A stretch of DNA of 64,000 nucleotides from VFJL01 sp037147395 (GCA_037147395.1 JBAWVG010000001.1:9934-73933), one strand, 5' to 3'; counted from the first letter of the stretch, positions 28,124 through 38,305 are shown. The notes: a model not told the origin generated them from the letters alone. A program made the numbers and translations.

Positions 28124-29380
28124 TTATTGACGTATCTGTCCATCACCTAACACAATGAATTTTTGACTGGTCAAACCTTCTAGCCCTACTGGACCACGTG
28201 CATGAATCTTGTCGGTAGAGATGCCGATTTCAGCGCCGAGACCATACTCGAAACCGTCTGCAAAACGAGTGGAGGCGTTGACCATCACTGAACTTGAGTC
28301 GACTTCTCTCAGAAAACGGCGGGCGCGAGTGTAATCCTCGGTGATGATGGCGTCCGTGTGTTGAGAACCATAAACTGCAATATGTTCAATAGCCTGCTCC
28401 AACCCACTCACCACTCGTATACTTAGAATTGGTGCTAGATATTCGGTATACCAGTCTTCTTCAGTGGCCTCCTTCATCTCTTTAATGAAGGTGCGGGAGG
28501 CCGCATCTCCGCGCAACTCAACACCCTTGTCGAGGTAGATTTTACATAGCGCTGGTAGCACCTCCCTTGCGATATCTTGATGTACTAGCAGAGTCTCCAT
28601 AGTGTTGCAGGTACCATAACGCTGTGTCTTAGAATTATCGGCAATGCGAATGGCCTTATTCAGATCAGCAGCAGCATCGATATAAACGTGACATACACCG
28701 TCCAGATGCTTAATCACTGGAATACGCGCTTCGCTGGCAATGCGTTCGATCAATCCCTTGCCACCGCGCGGCACGATCACATCGACGAACTGCTTCATGG
28801 TAATCAGTTCACCCACGGCAGCGCGATCAGTTGTTTCAATTACCTGTACCGCATTCTCTGGCAGACCTGCGGCTTTTAGTCCTTCCTTCACACAAACAGC
28901 AATCGCCTGATTACAATGAATCGCTTCTGATCCACCTCGCAGGATCGCCGCATTCCCTGCCTTGAGGCACAGTCCAGCAGCATCTGCCGTGACATTGGGC
29001 CGCGCCTCATAAATAATACCAACCACACCCAGCGGCACCCGCATTTTCCCGACCTGGATACCCGAAGGACGGTAATTTAGGTTACTGATTTCGCCGATAG
29101 GATCAGCGAGCGAAGCGATTTGCAACAAACTCTCTACCATGCTGGCCACCCCTTTTGAGTTGAGCGTCAGACGGTCTATCAAAGCTGCGTCCAGGCCCTG
29201 GGCTTTGGCGCCTTGGAGGTCTAGTGCGTTAGCGGCTATTAGCTTATGCTCATCACGCTTAATGGCTGCGGCCATCACCGTGAGCGATTGGTTCTTGATG
29301 GCGGTCTCAGCTCTCGCCATCAGACGCGATGCGATACGTGCCTCGCGCCCGACTGATTGCATATAGTCTTTGATATTCAT
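28124..29380 (-). CDS. proA: Glutamate-5-semialdehyde dehydrogenase (gamma-glutamyl phosphate reductase)
   Basis: ProA reduces gamma-glutamyl phosphate with NADPH, the second step of proline synthesis. The 418-residue product has the aldehyde-dehydrogenase fold with the catalytic cysteine in RYGTCNTMETLL, plus GVVGIIYEARPNVTADA, VDVIVPRGGKGLI and NASTRFADGFEYGLGAEIGI. The start is ATG 29380 (MNIKDYMQSVG) or ATG 29389 three codons upstream; TTTAGGTA fits the former slightly better. ProC is encoded about 20 kb away; proB is not in the window. Confidence 0.95.
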   Translation of the reverse strand: MNIKDYMQSVGREARIASRLMARAETAIKNQSLTVMAAAIKRDEHKLIAANALDLQGAKAQGLDAALIDRLTLNSKGVASMVESLLQIASLADPIGEISNLNYRPSGIQVGKMRVPLGVVGIIYEARPNVTADAAGLCLKAGNAAILRGGSEAIHCNQAIAVCVKEGLKAAGLPENAVQVIETTDRAAVGELITMKQFVDVIVPRGGKGLIERIASEARIPVIKHLDGVCHVYIDAAADLNKAIRIADNSKTQRYGTCNTMETLLVHQDIAREVLPALCKIYLDKGVELRGDAASRTFIKEMKEATEEDWYTEYLAPILSIRVVSGLEQAIEHIAVYGSQHTDAIITEDYTRARRFLREVDSSSVMVNASTRFADGFEYGLGAEIGISTDKIHARGPVGLEGLTSQKFIVLGDGQIRQ

Positions 29381-29470
29381 GATGTCCATACCTAAACCCT
29401 GGGCAGGTAGTGAATTGGTAAATATTCGGATTTTAACGCTGATGTGCGGCTATGGATACAACTCAACTCG

Positions 29471-30481
29471 CTAACGCTTACTGAGTGCAAAGCGCAGTCC
29501 CAATTGTAGCAACTCATCCCAGGCATCACCTTGGGCGACACCCTTGCTGATCCTATCTATTTTTGCAGCATGCAACAATGCCAACGCTAATGGCTTGAGG
29601 CCAATTGACCTAGCAGCCCGCTCCATCACTTTCTGCTTATCTCCCCATACTCTGGCCTCGTTCATCAGCTGCATCAGAGGCCTGCCCGAATCCAGTCCCT
29701 TTCGAATAGTGATAAGCGCGCGAATCTGTCCTGCCAGAATGGTAAGGATAAACGGGAGTGCCGCACCCTCACCCCTTAATCCTTCCAGGATGCGAGCATA
29801 ACGGGCAGTATCTCCTGCCACCACAGCATCTGACAACTTGAAAACATCATAGCGCGCCACATCGAGTACCGCTTCTTTTACCTGGTCGAAAGACAGCACC
29901 CCTTCCGGATAGAGCAACGCAAGTTTCTGTATCTCCTGATGAGCCGCCAGCAGGTTGCCTTCTACCTTGTCAGCAAGGAACTGTAAAGTCTCCAGATCCG
30001 CTTGCTGCTGTTGTATCGCGAGACGCTGTCGGATCCACGCCGGCAGCTGAGTGCTCTCAACTGGGGAGATTGGAACCATACCTCCGGCCCTTTCAAGGGC
30101 CTTGAACCACTTTGACGCCTGACCCTGTTTGTCGATCTTGGGCAAGGTGATTAACGTGATGGTATCTGGCGGTAGCGCATGACAATACTCTTCGAGTATC
30201 ACGCTGCCCTGATTGCCAGGTTTTCCGGATGGAATGCGAATATCAATCAGTCTCCGCTCACCAAATAGTGACAAGCTATTGCTACTTTGCTGCAACTCCT
30301 TCCAGTTAAAATGGTGGTCTATCGTAAATATCTCATGCTCAACATACTTCATCTGGCGTGCTTGAGTACGGATTAGGTTGGCAGCCTCGATCCCTAATAA
30401 AGGCTCATCTCCAAACACTACATAAAGTGGGCCTAGCTGTTTTTTTAGATGTTGAGAAAGCTGGTCTGGGTTAATGCGCAT
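29471..30481 (-). CDS. holA: DNA polymerase III, delta subunit
   Basis: HolA is the wrench subunit of the clamp loader that opens the beta sliding clamp. The product has the AAA+-like delta fold, with PLYVVFGDEPLLGIEAANLI near the N-terminus and FSWKEL-like KELQQSSNSLSLFGERRLIDI. I use the ATG at 30481 (MRINPDQLSQHL, 336 residues); an upstream ATG at 30511 would add ten residues not typical of the family. It lies downstream of lptE, as is common, but with a 135-nt gap. Confidence 0.92.
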   Translation of the reverse strand: MRINPDQLSQHLKKQLGPLYVVFGDEPLLGIEAANLIRTQARQMKYVEHEIFTIDHHFNWKELQQSSNSLSLFGERRLIDIRIPSGKPGNQGSVILEEYCHALPPDTITLITLPKIDKQGQASKWFKALERAGGMVPISPVESTQLPAWIRQRLAIQQQQADLETLQFLADKVEGNLLAAHQEIQKLALLYPEGVLSFDQVKEAVLDVARYDVFKLSDAVVAGDTARYARILEGLRGEGAALPFILTILAGQIRALITIRKGLDSGRPLMQLMNEARVWGDKQKVMERAARSIGLKPLALALLHAAKIDRISKGVAQGDAWDELLQLGLRFALSKR

Positions 30482-30616
30482 AAGAGTAGAAACAGTATTT
30501 ACCGCAGGCAAGATGGGGGAGTAAAGCCAGGAGATTGAGATTCCAAGGCCAACAAAATAATTGAATCATTTCGGTCATGGGCGCTGGCTATTATGTCGCC
30601 CCCTCAGTCCGCACAA

Positions 30617-31135
30617 TCAAAGCTTTCCTTCAATCCTTACTGTCGCCAGCTGTCGCAAAATTTGCCTAACAATCTCAGTTTGCATCTCCTTAACGAGCAT
30701 TGCCTCCTCCGCCTCTTTCGCCACCACCTGCTCATCCGTAAAAGGTAAAACACGTTCTCGGATAATCTCCGTCGCAGGAACCAAGTCCACCCCCCTGCCA
30801 TCAACGAGACGATAAGAGACTAGATAACGCAACAAGAATTCTCGCACCCTACCTTCCCCAGATAAGGACAGAATGCTCTTCTCGTTGGTTTGTTTAAGAA
30901 CCTCGAATACCGCCTCCGCACCCCTCGCATCATCAACTACACGAGTACTCTTGCCACTATGGATAGTCCGCTTAACCTCTGCAGTAATGGGGTAACTGTC
31001 TGGATCTGAAATATAGATTGAGACAAATGAAAATACAGTTGGCGGCTGCCCATAACCACGCAACTGGAATCCACAAGCGGATAACATCACGCTCAGAATG
31101 CCAATGATAATGATTTGATATGATTTAAATTTCAT
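30617..31135 (-). CDS. lptE: LPS-assembly lipoprotein LptE
   Basis: LptE is the outer-membrane lipoprotein plug of the LptD LPS translocon. The 172-residue product has a signal peptide with a lipobox (LSAC, residues 18-21), then GFQLRGYG, the classical N-terminal strand of LptE. The mature protein is of normal size and ends in a helical, Glu-rich segment. The ATG at 31135 (MKFKSYQIII) is favoured over 31144. It lies between leuS and holA in the usual leuS-lptE-holA order. Confidence 0.9.
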   Translation of the reverse strand: MKFKSYQIIIIGILSVMLSACGFQLRGYGQPPTVFSFVSIYISDPDSYPITAEVKRTIHSGKSTRVVDDARGAEAVFEVLKQTNEKSILSLSGEGRVREFLLRYLVSYRLVDGRGVDLVPATEIIRERVLPFTDEQVVAKEAEEAMLVKEMQTEIVRQILRQLATVRIEGKL

Positions 31136-31276
31136 GTTCACCAACTACTCTTACCGTTAAATTCACTCAGAGCATGAGCCAATCACCCCCACCCTCTATT
31201 CATAATTTCTTGGGCACTGTCACTGCTTATTCAGTAGATAACCTCGTGTGAACTCTCCGTATGAATGAAACTCAAC

Positions 31277-33937
31277 TCATACAACGATATTGACCAATCT
31301 ACCCGGGACCACCACTACCTTCTTTACCGTCTGCCCAATAATGAATCTCTGAACCTGATCATTTGTCAGCGCAAGCTGCTCGATTATTGAGCGTTCTGCG
31401 CTCTTAGAAACTCGCATTTGACCACGCAGCTTGCCATTGACCTGCAGCATCAGCTCAATCTCGTCCTGTATCAGTGCTGAATAGTCAACCTGTGGCCACG
31501 CTTGATCAAGGAGTTCAGTTCCGGGTTTAAGTTCACACCATAGCGCGCGACAAATATGGGGAACAATAGGCGACAGCAGCAAAACGATATCTTCTAGCGC
31601 CTCCTGCATTAGACTCCGAGCTGCCAGACTGGAATCATTCAACTTTCCGAGGGCGTTCATTAACTCCATCACTGCGGCGATGGCCGTGTTAAAAGTATGA
31701 CGCCTATCCAGATCGTCGTTGACTTTAGCAATAGTCTGGTGCAACTGCATACGCAGAGACTTAAGTTCGGGGGCAAGCTCTCTATTGTCTTGTGCAGCAA
31801 CCACCCCCTGCTGCAAATGTTCGTATACCTGCTTCCATAGACGCTTCAGAAAACGGAAGGCGCCTTCTGCTCCAGTATCGACCCACTCCAATGTCTGCTC
31901 CGGCGGACTGGCAAACATCATAAACAGTCGTGCGGTATCAGCACCGTATTGCTCCACTAATTTTTGCGGATCAACACCATTGTTCTTAGATTTCGACATT
32001 GTACCAATACCACCAGACTCGACTGGCAGGCCATCTGCCCGCAATACCGAAAGGCCGCACTTACCCTGAGCGTCCAACTGAGTATCCACCTCAGTTGGGT
32101 TATAGTAGACAATGCGCCCAGTCTCGGTTTTACGGAAGAATATCTCATTTAGAACCATACCTTGTGTTAGCAAATTTGCAAAAGGCTCCTCAAGTTTTAC
32201 CAACCCCAGGTCCCTCATCACCTTGCTCCAGAAACGTGAGTACAGTAGATGTAGGATAGCGTGTTCGATCCCGCCGATATACTGGTCAACTGGCAACCAG
32301 TAATCCACTCGAGCATCGGTCATAGCCTTTTCCTGGTCGGCACAGGCATAACGGATATAGTACCAAGAGGAGTCGACAAAAGTATCCATCGTATCCGTCT
32401 CGCGCCGCGCTGGCTTACCACAGCGGGGACAAGAACACTCGTAAAATGACGGCATCTTTGCTAGCGGGTTGCCCGAGCCGTCAGGTACTAGACCTTCCGG
32501 CAGCACCACCGGCAATTGATTGCTTGGAACTGGTACCACGCCGCAATCATCGCAGTGGATCAGAGGTATTGGGCAGCCCCAGTAGCGCTGACGCGAAACA
32601 CCCCAATCGCGCAGGCGATAATGTATACGTTTATCGCCCAGCCCCCTTTCCTTAAGATCAGCAGCAATGGCATCAACGGCGACCTTGTAGTTAAGGCCAT
32701 CGTACTTGCCAGAGTTGATGCAGAGGCCACTCTTCTCTTCGTACCAGGCCTGCCAACTGTCAACCGTAAATTTGACATCCGAAGGATCACCACTAAGAGT
32801 CTCTCGCGAGACAGTTCCTGTCTTAGTCTCTTTGCCCTCCACCACTTCGATCACTTGCTTGATCGGCAAAGAATATTTTTTAGCAAACTGGAAGTCACGT
32901 TCGTCATGCGCCGGCACCGCCATCACCGCACCCTCTCCGTAAGTCATCAGCACATAATTGGCGACCCATACCGGCAACCTCGCACCGGTCAGCGGATGAA
33001 GGACAAATAACCCGGTATCCATACCTCTCTTTTCCTGCGTGGCAATCTCCGCTTCCATGGTAGCCCCATGCCTGCATTCGTCGACGAACAAGGCCAGTCG
33101 TGGGTTTTTCTCGGCTGCATGCAGCGCGACTGGATGCTCAGCAGCTACCGCCACATAGGTTGCGCCTAGCAAAGTATCTGCGCGGGTGGTGAAGACTTTT
33201 AGATCTTGCGGAATATCTGAGTCAGTATCGGCAGGAAAGGTGATATCAACCCCAAAACTCTTTCCAATCCAGTTGGATTGCATGGTCTTTACCCGCTCCG
33301 GCCATCCGGGCAGCTTATCTAGGTCGTCAAGTAGCTCTTCCGCATATTGGGTAATCCCGAAGTAGTACCCTGGAATTTCGCGCTTTTCTACTAGCGCACC
33401 GGTTCGCCAACCGCACCCGTCGATCACCTGCTCATTGGCCAGCACAGTCTGATCTACCGGATCCCAGTTCACCACTTGAGTCTTCTTATAGGCAATACCC
33501 TTCTCCAGCATCCGTAAAAACAACCACTGGTTCCATCGATAGTAATCCGGTTCGCAGGTGGCTAATTCCCGTTTCCAGTCTATGGCCAGCCCTAGGCTTT
33601 TCAGTTGCTTGCGCATGTAATCGATATTGTCGTGAGTCCACTGCGCGGGCGGCACATTATTCTGCATTGCCGCATTCTCAGCAGGCAGCCCAAAAGCATC
33701 CCAGCCCATTGGCTGCAGAACGTTGTACCCTTTCATACGACGGTAGCGTGACAGCACATCACCGATTGTATAATTGCGCACATGACCCATGTGCAGCTTG
33801 CCAGACGGATAAGGGAACATCGACAGGCAGTAGTACTTCGGCTTACCAGGGATCTCAATGGCCTCGAAAGCCTCGGTCCTCTCCCAAAACTGCTGAGCTT
33901 CCCGTTCAATTTCCTGGGGATGATATTTTTCTTGCAT
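31277..33937 (-). CDS. leuS: Leucyl-tRNA synthetase
   Basis: A class Ia aminoacyl-tRNA synthetase of 886 residues that charges tRNA-Leu. It has the HIGH-type motif PSGKLHMGHVRNYTIGD, a full editing (CP1) domain with TTRADTLLGATYVAVA, a cysteine cluster (CSCPRCGKPARRETDTMD), DSSWYYIRY and the KMSKS-type motif TMSKSKNNGVDP. I start at ATG 33937 (MQEKYHPQEIEREAQ), the family N-terminus; the 37 extra in-frame upstream codons have no family support. It is divergent from prk across a 323-bp spacer. Confidence 0.96.
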   Translation of the reverse strand: MQEKYHPQEIEREAQQFWERTEAFEAIEIPGKPKYYCLSMFPYPSGKLHMGHVRNYTIGDVLSRYRRMKGYNVLQPMGWDAFGLPAENAAMQNNVPPAQWTHDNIDYMRKQLKSLGLAIDWKRELATCEPDYYRWNQWLFLRMLEKGIAYKKTQVVNWDPVDQTVLANEQVIDGCGWRTGALVEKREIPGYYFGITQYAEELLDDLDKLPGWPERVKTMQSNWIGKSFGVDITFPADTDSDIPQDLKVFTTRADTLLGATYVAVAAEHPVALHAAEKNPRLALFVDECRHGATMEAEIATQEKRGMDTGLFVLHPLTGARLPVWVANYVLMTYGEGAVMAVPAHDERDFQFAKKYSLPIKQVIEVVEGKETKTGTVSRETLSGDPSDVKFTVDSWQAWYEEKSGLCINSGKYDGLNYKVAVDAIAADLKERGLGDKRIHYRLRDWGVSRQRYWGCPIPLIHCDDCGVVPVPSNQLPVVLPEGLVPDGSGNPLAKMPSFYECSCPRCGKPARRETDTMDTFVDSSWYYIRYACADQEKAMTDARVDYWLPVDQYIGGIEHAILHLLYSRFWSKVMRDLGLVKLEEPFANLLTQGMVLNEIFFRKTETGRIVYYNPTEVDTQLDAQGKCGLSVLRADGLPVESGGIGTMSKSKNNGVDPQKLVEQYGADTARLFMMFASPPEQTLEWVDTGAEGAFRFLKRLWKQVYEHLQQGVVAAQDNRELAPELKSLRMQLHQTIAKVNDDLDRRHTFNTAIAAVMELMNALGKLNDSSLAARSLMQEALEDIVLLLSPIVPHICRALWCELKPGTELLDQAWPQVDYSALIQDEIELMLQVNGKLRGQMRVSKSAERSIIEQLALTNDQVQRFIIGQTVKKVVVVPGRLVNIVV

Positions 33938-34260
33938 GGATTTGATCACTGTTCGGTAGATCGGAAGATTATACCGTGAAGGACATTCACTTGTAGTTTT
34001 GCACATACTTTGGCCCTCATCCGGCCTTGCACGAGGCTGTATAAACAAAATGCGCTGGTCAGCTTATAAAATTCTTTTCGGTGACCGATGATTCCATAAG
34101 ACTCACTCTTATTTTCTTGCTCAGCTCATAACAAAAATCGTATCATAACGATAAATAAGGTTGACTATTGCGCCACTTGACGCTCTGCTAAAGTCAACAG
34201 AACTGCAAGCAGGTTCGATGTACGCGCTTATTTTTATTATTGTTCCAGGAGAGAGTTCTC
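33938..34260. promoter_or_regulatory. Divergent leuS-prk intergenic region with two inverted repeats
   Basis: This AT-rich 323-bp spacer holds no gene. It contains the dyad TTGAC-N11-GTCAA (34177-34197), preceded by another TTGAC at 34161-34165, and the palindrome ATCGT-N6-ACGAT (34137-34152). These lie 65-125 bp upstream of the prk start, a plausible place for a LysR-type regulator such as CbbR. The regulator itself is not in the window and binding is inference only. AGGAGAGAG at 34247-34255 is the prk ribosome binding site. Confidence 0.4.
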
Positions 34261-35130
34261 ATGTCACAAAAACACCCCGTCATCGCCGTTACTGGATCGT
34301 CTGGAGCCGGCACATCCACAGTCAAGAACAGTTTTGAGCATATCTTCCGTCGTGAGAAATTGACTGCCGTGGTCGTAGAGGGGGACAGCTTCCATCGCTA
34401 CGACCGTGATGCAATGAAAAAGGCCGTTGCTGAATCAGAAAAAGACGGTGGTCGACCTATCAGTCATTTTGGTCCCGAAGCCAATGAGTTCGAGAAACTG
34501 GAAGCGCTTTTCAACGAGTATGGCAAAACCGGCACAGGTCAAACTCGCTTGTATCTGCACAATGATGATGAAGCGGCACCTTACAAGCAAAAAGCTGGCA
34601 CCTTTACCCCATGGTCGTCACTTGCCCCTGGTTCAGACCTCTTGTTTTATGAGGGATTGCATGGCGGAGTCAAGAGCGACACCGCCGATGTCGCCAAGTA
34701 TGTAGACCTGCTGGTCGGCGTAGTGCCCATCGTTAATCTAGAATGGATCCAGAAAATTCGACGCGATACGAGTGCCCGCGGTTACTCTGCTGAAGCGGTA
34801 ACGCACACAATTCTGCGCCGCATGCACGATTATGTGCATTACATTACCCCACAATTCTCTCATACTCACGTCAACTTTCAGCGAGTACCCACGGTCGACA
34901 CATCTAATCCTTTCGTTGCTCGCGAGATCCCGACCTTGGACGAAAGTTTCGTCGTGATCCGCTTCCGCGATTCCAAGAGCATGGATTTTCCCTATCTGCT
35001 TAATATGATTCTCGGTTCCTTCATGTCCCGCCCAAATACCATCGTCGTGCCTGGTGGGAAAATGGGCCTGGCAATCGAATTGATATTGACGCCATTGATC
35101 CTAACCTTGGTAGCGAAAAGCAAAAAATAG
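34261..35130 (+). CDS. prk: Phosphoribulokinase (class I, proteobacterial)
   Basis: Phosphoribulokinase phosphorylates ribulose 5-phosphate to ribulose 1,5-bisphosphate, the substrate of RuBisCO, and is specific to the Calvin-Benson cycle. The 289-residue product begins MSQKHPVIAVTGSSGAGTST, with the P-loop at residues 12-19, and contains VEGDSFHRYDR and FYEGLHGGVKSD, typical of the octameric bacterial class I enzyme. A strong AGGAGAGAG supports the ATG at 34261. No other cbb gene is adjacent. Its presence points to autotrophic growth. Confidence 0.96.
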   Translation: MSQKHPVIAVTGSSGAGTSTVKNSFEHIFRREKLTAVVVEGDSFHRYDRDAMKKAVAESEKDGGRPISHFGPEANEFEKLEALFNEYGKTGTGQTRLYLHNDDEAAPYKQKAGTFTPWSSLAPGSDLLFYEGLHGGVKSDTADVAKYVDLLVGVVPIVNLEWIQKIRRDTSARGYSAEAVTHTILRRMHDYVHYITPQFSHTHVNFQRVPTVDTSNPFVAREIPTLDESFVVIRFRDSKSMDFPYLLNMILGSFMSRPNTIVVPGGKMGLAIELILTPLILTLVAKSKK

Positions 35131-35245
35131 CAATCCCACCACTTTGGTCAGGCAGAAGATTTATCAATACTCTGCTCACCTCCGTAGATTGGTGAAGGCT
35201 GTATAATTCTGGCACTGAATTTTCTCCGGAAACAGCCTTCTCCCT

Positions 35246-37492
35246 ATGCCCTCCCTACTGTCCGGCCTCAATCCAGAGCAACTCGAAGCAGTCACCCTGC
35301 CGCACCAATCAGCATTGGTGCTGGCGGGCGCTGGCAGTGGCAAAACTAAGGTGCTCACTACTCGCATTGCACACTTAATCCAGGCCGGCCAAGTCAGCCC
35401 ACATGGCATCCTCGCTGTCACCTTCACCAACAAAGCAGCCAAGGAAATGCTCACACGCATTTCCACGATGCTGCCGATCGATACCCGGGGTATGTGGGTT
35501 GGCACCTTTCATGGTCTATGCAACCGCATGTTGCGCGCCCATTATCAGGATGCCGGACTACCACAGGCCTTTCAAATTCTTGACTCGGCTGATCAACTGG
35601 CAATTATCAAGCGGATTCTGAAAAGCCTCGGCGCAGACGACGAGAAATTTCCCCCACGTCAAGTACAGTGGTTCATCAATAATGCAAAAGAGGAAGGACT
35701 GCGCGCATCGCGGGTTGAAGTCCATGATGATTTCACGCGGAAGATGACTGAGTTCTACACAGTATACGAGCAACAGTGTAACAAGGAAGGCGTCGTGGAT
35801 TTTGCCGAACTACTGCTGCGCAGTTATGAACTACTCAGCCGTAACGAGATACTTCGCGAACACTACTGCTCGCGCTTCAGCCACGTCTTGGTTGACGAGT
35901 TTCAGGATACCAGCAGGCTGCAATACAAGTGGCTTAAACTGCTGGCTGGTGATAAGGCCGCCGTGTTCGTGGTAGGTGATGATGACCAGAGCATTTATGC
36001 ATTCAGAGGGGCCAATACCAGCAACATGAAAGATTTTGAACATGACTTCCGTATCACAAAAATTATCAAACTCGAACAAAACTACCGCTCTCATGGCAAC
36101 ATACTCGACGCCGCGAATACGCTGATACGTAACAATAGCGGCCGTCTTGGCAAGAATCTCTGGACTTCAGAAGGTCACGGAGAGCCACTGCGCGTATATA
36201 ACGCACCAACTGATTTCGATGAGGCCGCATTCATCGTCGATGAGATTAAATCACTACGCACCGAAGGAATAGCGCTATCGCAAATGGCTTTGCTGTATCG
36301 TTCTAATGCACAGTCACGCATACTGGAACACGCCCTTTTCAATGCTTCTCTAGCTTACCGCGTGTATGGCGGGATGCGTTTCTTTGATCGTCAGGAAATA
36401 AAGCATGCGCTGTCCTACCTGAGACTGATTGCCAACCCCGATAATGATAATGCGTTACACCGGGTCATAAATTTCCCATTGCGCGGGATCGGTGCGCGCA
36501 GCCTGGAACAACTGCAAGACCAGGCCAACCGGCAAGGAGTTGGTTTATGGGCCGCGATGCAGAACAGTTGTGGTGATAGGGAAACTCTTACCCTGGATAC
36601 CGACATCAATATGCCGGCCAAAAGGGCTAATAGATCAGACAAGCCAAAGAAGGGGATGGATGGCTTTGTTACCTTGATCGAAACGCTACAGCAATCCTGC
36701 GAGGGACTGCCATTACCGGAAATTGTAGAGCATATGCTCGAGGGTAGCGGGTTAGCAGCACATTATCGCGCCGAACGGGAAGGGGCTGACCGGCTGGAGA
36801 ACTTAAATGAACTGATCAATGCCGCCATTAGCTTCGTGCATGAGGCCGAGGACGACAATCTCACAGCATTTCTTGCCCATGCCTCGCTGGAGGCAGGGGA
36901 ACATCAGGCCGGTAGTGGTCAAGATGCATTGCAATTGATGACGGTGCACTCTTCCAAAGGGCTGGAATTTCATACTGTATTCCTCAGCGGACTGGAGGAG
37001 GGACTATTCCCTCATGAGAACAGCCGCAACGAAGCTGGAGGTGTAGAAGAAGAGCGGAGACTGATGTACGTGGCCCTAACTCGCGCACGGCGGCGCTTGT
37101 ATTTGAGCTTTACCCAGAGTCGCATGCTGCATGGACAGACTCGCTACAATGTCCCCTCGCGTTTTCTGCAGGAAATTCCAGATGGCCTGCTGAAGTGGCT
37201 ACAACCCGTACAAAAACTCGGATACAGGAACCAGACTCCAGAAACCGGAAGCCCGAAATCGAGAACGACTGCCCAAAGGCCTGCGTTCGGTATGCAAGAT
37301 CACAGCACGAGCGTTCGAGATGCAGAGGCTGCACAGTGGCGGGTTGGACAGAATGTAACCCATGTCAAGTTCGGCAATGGTGTGATTATTAGCTGCGAGA
37401 GCCAGGGCACAGATGCACGTGTCCAAGTGAAATTTAGTCGTTCTGGAACTAAGTGGTTATCGCTAGAATATGCCAAACTAGTACCTATCTGA
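35246..37492 (+). CDS. uvrD: ATP-dependent DNA helicase UvrD/PcrA type
   Basis: An SF1A 3'-5' helicase of 748 residues acting in nucleotide excision and mismatch repair. Motifs in order are Walker A GAGSGKT (residues 28-34), AVTFTNKAAKEM, GTFHGLCNRML, DEFQDTSRLQY, VVGDDDQSIYAFRGA, NYRSH, TVHSSKGLEF and VALTRARRRLYL. The C-terminus has the Tudor-like RNA polymerase-binding domain (GQNVTHVKFGNGVII) that distinguishes UvrD/PcrA from Rep. A linker near residues 665-700 is low in complexity. It ends 20 bp before the convergent BPSS1780-type gene. Confidence 0.95.
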   Translation: MPSLLSGLNPEQLEAVTLPHQSALVLAGAGSGKTKVLTTRIAHLIQAGQVSPHGILAVTFTNKAAKEMLTRISTMLPIDTRGMWVGTFHGLCNRMLRAHYQDAGLPQAFQILDSADQLAIIKRILKSLGADDEKFPPRQVQWFINNAKEEGLRASRVEVHDDFTRKMTEFYTVYEQQCNKEGVVDFAELLLRSYELLSRNEILREHYCSRFSHVLVDEFQDTSRLQYKWLKLLAGDKAAVFVVGDDDQSIYAFRGANTSNMKDFEHDFRITKIIKLEQNYRSHGNILDAANTLIRNNSGRLGKNLWTSEGHGEPLRVYNAPTDFDEAAFIVDEIKSLRTEGIALSQMALLYRSNAQSRILEHALFNASLAYRVYGGMRFFDRQEIKHALSYLRLIANPDNDNALHRVINFPLRGIGARSLEQLQDQANRQGVGLWAAMQNSCGDRETLTLDTDINMPAKRANRSDKPKKGMDGFVTLIETLQQSCEGLPLPEIVEHMLEGSGLAAHYRAEREGADRLENLNELINAAISFVHEAEDDNLTAFLAHASLEAGEHQAGSGQDALQLMTVHSSKGLEFHTVFLSGLEEGLFPHENSRNEAGGVEEERRLMYVALTRARRRLYLSFTQSRMLHGQTRYNVPSRFLQEIPDGLLKWLQPVQKLGYRNQTPETGSPKSRTTAQRPAFGMQDHSTSVRDAEAAQWRVGQNVTHVKFGNGVIISCESQGTDARVQVKFSRSGTKWLSLEYAKLVPI

Positions 37493-37512
37493 AACAAGAT
37501 AGCAAGTAGTGG

Positions 37513-38244
37513 CTATACTGGGATAGTGGGGCCAACTGCCTCCATAAATATATCCTCATAACTCGCATAGAGCGAAGCAAAGAGTACCGGAACAAGCAAG
37601 AAAAATCCCAAACCGTATGGCATTGCCGCAATCACCGCCAGCACCACCATTGTGATAGTGTAAAGCTGTAGCGGTATGATGTTCTTTATACAAGCAAGAA
37701 AGCTCAACTGCATCGCAGCCACTGCGGGCATATCTTTAAATACCACCAGTAATGGCGCAAACCAGGCCGCCATCATCAGCGGGACAGACAGCCCCAAGGC
37801 CACCATCACAGCCGTTAGACCGCCACTCATGACACCTCGCAATTCATTCTCATCGACCCTTTTCCCGTTTACCAATAGATCCATCAGCGTACTGCCCCCG
37901 AGCATCATGGCCACACCCAAAATTAGTACTTGCCCCACTAAATAGATCCCTCCTACAGTGATCAGCGGAACGGGGTTTTGCCTAAAGCCCGCGAACAGGT
38001 AGGTGATCTCCAATTTTTCACCTCGTTCTAGCGCTCTGCAACCCATCATCAACCCGGCCAAGAATAGCGGCGAGAGTAGCGTGAAAAAAAACTGCCCCAC
38101 CATCGGAATAAGTGCCAACGTAGCTGCAATCAATAACAAGACAAAGCACAACAGGATCCATGCCAGCGGGGCCTTGAAAAACAGGTAGAAGCCATTCACG
38201 ATCCACTGCCATCCCTGCTTCGCGCTCGTCTGCCTGGCTTCCAT
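37513..38244 (-). CDS. BPSS1780-family membrane protein
   Basis: A 243-residue polytopic inner-membrane protein with about six hydrophobic spans (for example AWILLCFVLLLIAATLALIP and ITVGGIYLVGQVLILGVAM). The N-terminal region WQWIVNGFYLFFKAPLAW is typical of the BPSS1780 family, which is widespread in betaproteobacteria and of unknown function. It sits upstream of thrB's 3' end in the same orientation, about 60 bp away. No catalytic residues are evident. Confidence 0.75.
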   Translation of the reverse strand: MEARQTSAKQGWQWIVNGFYLFFKAPLAWILLCFVLLLIAATLALIPMVGQFFFTLLSPLFLAGLMMGCRALERGEKLEITYLFAGFRQNPVPLITVGGIYLVGQVLILGVAMMLGGSTLMDLLVNGKRVDENELRGVMSGGLTAVMVALGLSVPLMMAAWFAPLLVVFKDMPAVAAMQLSFLACIKNIIPLQLYTITMVVLAVIAAMPYGLGFFLLVPVLFASLYASYEDIFMEAVGPTIPV

Positions 38245-38305
38245 TTTTCATTTCTCCAATAGAGCGATCACTCGTTGTTCGATCATGATCCAACAATCAA
38301 GCCGC

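Noticed and set aside
30471..30578. A 35-codon minus-strand frame between lptE and holA ending at the holA start
   Set aside because: It fills an otherwise empty gap, but the peptide is rich in Trp, Cys and Leu without recognisable pattern and no clear ribosome binding site precedes it. Too short to support as a gene or leader peptide.
32516..33010. Plus-strand frame opposite leuS
   Set aside because: Lies wholly inside the conserved leuS coding sequence and resembles no family.
37485..37502. CTATCT/AGATAG hairpin at the uvrD stop as a terminator
   Set aside because: Short, A+T-rich stem overlapping the stop codon with no T-run; not enough to call.
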